A DNA stretch of 64,000 bases from NCBI GenBank assembly GCA_030435675.1, contig CM059625.1:17980001-18044000 (forward strand), read 5' to 3'. Below, one piece after another: positions 60,721 to 64,000 of the stretch. The notes under the pieces are model-generated. The model did no database searches. It had not been told where the DNA came from and was given only the letters and a program-made list of their open reading frames with translations. Position numbers and translations under genes: made by a program. This DNA comes from Steinernema hermaphroditum. Lineage: Eukaryota; Nematoda; Chromadorea; Rhabditida; Steinernematidae. Each line of letters starts with the position of its first letter. Position 1 is the stretch's first letter.

Positions 60721-61610
60721 GTAAATATAGTGTTGAACCTAGAATGAATACCATCACATGTCGTAGAAATAATAGGACAGCATTTTCTACACTGTGATAC
60801 TGGCGCGGTGCAAATGTAGAGCGTGGCACACGTTGGCCAGTACTATATTCAACGCAACGACGGTGGTTTGACATATTCCTAAACATTCTAAGTCACCTAC
60901 TTGAGGGCCTAAGCCTAAGATGGAATCACTGGCGACCTTAAACTGTTCAGTGACGGATATATGTCATCTCTTTTCAATATCTGGCTGCCGTTTTTTGACG
61001 CTTGCATCGCCGCCGAAGGAGGTCATTTTGAAAGCGTGTGATTGTATTATGTACAGAATTTCCTGCTCTTTCGAAAGGTATGAATGACGTTAAATTTTAT
61101 CATGTTATTTGAAAAGATTTAGCTGTTTTTTCTTGTAACAGTATTTATGCCGCACCCTGTACTATTCATGACGTGCCATAAAAATTGTGAATAGCCTCCT
61201 GGACGACAACAACGGAAAGATTGAGCATGAAATTATTTAGAAACTACTTCAATTCTGTGCCAAATGACCTCCTTGATACTTTAATAGCGTCGTGCCTTTT
61301 CCAGAAATTCTTCAACAAACGCTCTGGAACCAATGGAATAAACGCCGTTTGAAACGACTTTGCACTAGAGTCGGTGAACTGGGAACCATAAGCGGAGCAT
61401 CTGGCGACACTTTGGAGTTAGGAATGCTCGTTTTGAGTTATGCGTTGCACTCCTCACAAAGTGAGTTCGAGACATTTTTAGGAATGTTGTCTTCAGTAAA
61501 ATTTACGTGATTTGCTTCAGAAAGCAATTTTCAGAAAAGTGATCTTTTACAACGGAGAATGTCAACATCAATCATTTATTGCCACACATTATCAGGAACA
61601 TTGTTACAAT
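60721..61610. other. Spacer with a partial terminal repeat
   Basis: AT-rich. At 61139-61161 the sequence ACAGTATTTATGCCGCACCC resembles the right terminal repeat of the neighbouring Tc1/mariner element (ACAGTATTTTCTTGACACCC), in the same orientation. It may mark a second decayed copy. No gene seen. Confidence 0.4.
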
Positions 61611-62432
61611 TTCAGTGTGTCAAGAAAATACTGTTACGCGGAAAAGCAACCATAACTTTTTATAGAACAAACGAGTCAGAGCACTCAGTACATCATTCGA
61701 AAGAGCATAAAATTCTGAATAGCATACACTTCACTCGTATTCAAAATGACTTCCGCCTGTCGCTATGCAGGCGTCTAAATGCTTTCGAAAATTTGCAGAA
61801 TGGACGCTATCATTTTCGGAGTTATTTCATCCCAAGCCTTCTCGAGAGCGCGTTTGAGCGAGTCCAGTTACTTTTGCTTGAAAGAGCAGGCTTTCTTTTC
61901 CATGTTACCTCAAATAGCGAAAACCAGGGAGTTCACATCGGGTCAGTTCCCGAGCGGAACATCCTTGACAATTCTTGTCCCAGAAGGGCGCAGTGGGTGG
62001 CCTCGCAGGAGTGGAAATTATTTTTAGCGCCGTAGGCAGGGGCCCTGTCCTGCTGGAGCTTCTATTCAAAGTTTATTTTATTCTCCTGCGTCTGGGGAAT
62101 CACGAGATATAAAAAAATCAGCTCTCGTTAATTTTCTGCGTTGATCCTAGCACCTTTTATGATGAAAATGAGCCTGGTTTTATCTATCCAAGAAATTCAT
62201 GCCCCAACCATCGTAGTTTTTGGGGAAGTGGTCTTTTTCCACTGTTGTAATGTGCAAGGAACCTTTCTAAGACAGATAGCGGCGATTCTGTGGGTTTCAG
62301 CGGCGATTCTGTGGGTTTTCAGCAGAATGACACGACAAACACGGACAAAACAAAAACCCTGAAAGAAAAACCAAAAAAATTCGAAAAAATTCTATTTTTT
62401 TTTGCGTGACAGTATTTTCTTGACACCCTGTA
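61611..62432 (-). mobile_element. Decayed, internally deleted Tc1/mariner-type transposon
   Basis: Terminal inverted repeats GTGTCAAGAAAATACTGT at 61612-61640 and 62404-62432 (about 28 bp) bound an 820-bp element. The minus strand carries broken transposase pieces in order: GARINAENYRE, QQDRAPAYGAKN (from the QQDGAPAH-type block), an FWDK-like piece, SLKRALEKAWDEITPKM and ACIATGGSHFEY. Stops and frame changes separate them. A complete element would be about 1.2-1.3 kb. It belongs to the IS630-Tc1-mariner superfamily and is not functional. Confidence 0.8.
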
Positions 62433-63209
62433 TTTCGGAGCGCAAACAGGCAAACTTACTAAACGTTTTCAAGGAACCAAATAGCCTGCCCAACTCGTTG
62501 TTGGGTATTCAAATCCTAACGCAAGAACGAGTGGGACAGGCTGCTTAGCTCCAGCAATTGCTCGCTTGATTGTACGCATATTTTGTGGAGTGTACAAGTG
62601 AGAAGATCAAAAGTCGATGTCGTATTCGCAGCGCATACAGCACTTCGCATTTTGCCATCTTGAGGTGAACAATGACCATAAAAGCAGAATAAATCTCCAG
62701 TCTACGAACAAGTGGCCATTCACAGTAATCTCTAATGAGAGTTAACTGCACTAAAGAACACGTTGGCCGATTTTGCTCAGGAAGTGAATCTTGCCAAAAT
62801 AACAGGTGTTTGCGGACTGACTCGTTTTCTAATTAACAAACAAATATATTTATTTATGAGCTATGTAGACTTTTCGTGAATAACTGACTACATCTGACTG
62901 TTAGCACCATGCGATATCACATACCGCAATTCCACACGTAACAAAAAGATTACAAACGAAAAAAGAATAACTAGAAGCCTCTTGTAGAAAAAAGAAAAAA
63001 TTGCTGTCGTAAATATTCAAAACAAGCTTTTAGTAAAATGGTAACATGCCGTCATTAGCGGCTCTGATCGCTCCCAAGACGAAAATCCGCACTGGCTGGC
63101 TGCGTGCCAAACGGACTCAACCAAATCAAAACTCCACTGTCGACGGTGAGTAAACGCACGTAGTAACGGCGCACAAAGGGGAGAAGAGTGCGAGAGTGAG
63201 ACATCGACG
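62433..63209. other. Spacer upstream of the CTTNBP2-like gene
   Basis: AT-rich to 63050, then GC-richer from about 63050 to 63209, which likely holds the promoter and 5'UTR. No gene seen. Confidence 0.45.
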
Positions 63210-64000
63210 ATGTTTTATCCACCGCCTGTGGATAATGTCCGTCATCACCTCGCTACGGCTCTTGGTATCACAACGCGACCAGATAGCCGTTCGCCGTCGC
63301 CGTCTCCGTCTCCGCGTGTTGTCTATCGCTGCAGCGGCTATCGCAGACTAGCTAAGAGTAGCACACCATGGCGGGAGGGAGTTGAAGGTGTTTCATATTT
63401 ATCGGAGACGAGGCGCGTGCCCGGCGATAGGCGAGAAAAATGTCAACATATCGCTTATTTATGCCTAGGTCGTGTGTCATTTCAGCTGCCAAACGCACTT
63501 CTTCCTCTGGAACTGCCGATGTACATCGTGTCATGACTTTTGTTTCCCATCAGCTTCCGCACTAAGTCACATACGTCGATGCGATGAGAATGCTCCGCGT
63601 GCACTGATTATGAGCTCAGAAGTGCGACTACACGATGCATCAAGCGTCGAAGCGCTGCTGTCTGGTATTTCGGAAACCAGCAAACCGGGTAACTTCTCGA
63701 GAGATCACCTTCTGCGTGTGCTGGCATACTTGGAAGGCGAACTTCAAGCTAAAGACATCGCTTTGAACGCTCTGAAGGTGATTTCTACTGTTTGTCATTT
63801 AAAATGCATAGAACCTTTAGGCTGAAAGAGCAAAGAGTGCTCTCTACCAAGCGAAGTATGGCCGCCTCGGAGCAAACGACCCTTTCTTGGCGTTACAACG
63901 TGATTCCGTCGTCTGTGCCGAAGAACTCGACGAAGCTGCCGTAAGCAACATGTACGAATCACAGCTTTCACAATTGGAGAAACTTATTTCTGTACAGAGA
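63210..64000 (+). CDS. CTTNBP2/CTTNBP2NL-like coiled-coil protein, 5' part
   Basis: Exons 63210-63387, 63554-63777 and 63821-64000 join in phase and run off the right edge. The first exon gives MFYPPPVDNVRHHLATAL and a Ser/Pro-rich stretch (SRSPSPSPSPR). Exons 2-3 carry the cortactin-binding-protein-2 N-terminal signature: FSRDHLLRVLAYLEGELQAK, then KSALYQAKYGRLGANDPFLA and LQRDSV. Family members are long coiled-coil proteins that bind cortactin or the STRIPAK complex and shape the actin cytoskeleton. If the first exon is wrong, translation could start at the ATG at 63610, which still keeps the whole domain. Confidence 0.78.

Overview
This window is nuclear DNA of a nematode, most likely a clade V (rhabditine/strongylid) species. 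The genes are small and intron-rich. Most introns are 35-300 bp, acceptors are TTTCAG/TTTTAG, and several start codons sit directly behind an acceptor-like AG, as in trans-spliced worm genes. Gene families are metazoan but carry nematode features, such as a PCTAIRE kinase and a single FOXP gene. Intergenic DNA is AT-rich and strewn with transposon remnants. Exon models were assembled by hand from reading phase and splice sites. Where stated, total lengths are exact multiples of three.

Layout. 1-5 kb (minus strand): the 5' part of an M3 metallopeptidase gene, a secreted repeat protein with eight furin-site modules, and a small secreted 8-cysteine protein. 6.9-11.3 kb: an MFSD5-like transporter (plus) facing a PNPLA8/iPLA2-gamma-like phospholipase (minus), tail to tail. 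13-13.7 kb: a small secreted cysteine-rich gene with two possible last exons. 15.4-19.9 kb: pct-1 (CDK16/17/18), minus, with an alternative first exon. 22.8-24.1 kb: an FBXO7-like gene. 24-31 kb: gene-poor, with one full-length SINE-like insertion. 31.3-34.9 kb: an OSGIN-like flavoprotein gene. 35.5-36.9 kb: a secreted 14-cysteine protein, minus. 37.3-39.5 kb: rab-28, minus. 39.5-46.9 kb: gene-poor, with a GC-rich tandem array and tRNA-like and SINE-like insertions. 46.9-54.2 kb: a FOXP forkhead gene (C. elegans fkh-7 type), minus. 54-63 kb: gene-poor and transposon-rich (SINE-like, LINE 3' end, long-TIR foldback element, Tc1/mariner remnant). 63.2 kb to the edge: the 5' end of a CTTNBP2/CTTNBP2NL-like gene.

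The genes do not form a pathway or operon; they are independent cellular genes. From memory, several C. elegans counterparts (pct-1, rab-28, fkh-7, the OSGIN homologue, the M3 peptidase) lie on chromosome IV, so the window probably samples the same ancestral linkage group. I found no rRNA, no CRISPR, no intact canonical tRNA and no virus.

The most interesting material is in the repeats. A nonautonomous retroposon family has four copies with target-site duplications of 9-12 bp, and its two long copies share a basic open reading frame. A 786-bp foldback element carries a tRNA-like sequence in each arm and a cysteine-rich ORF in its loop. Among the genes, the modular furin-site precursor and the two orphan secreted cysteine-rich proteins stand out.
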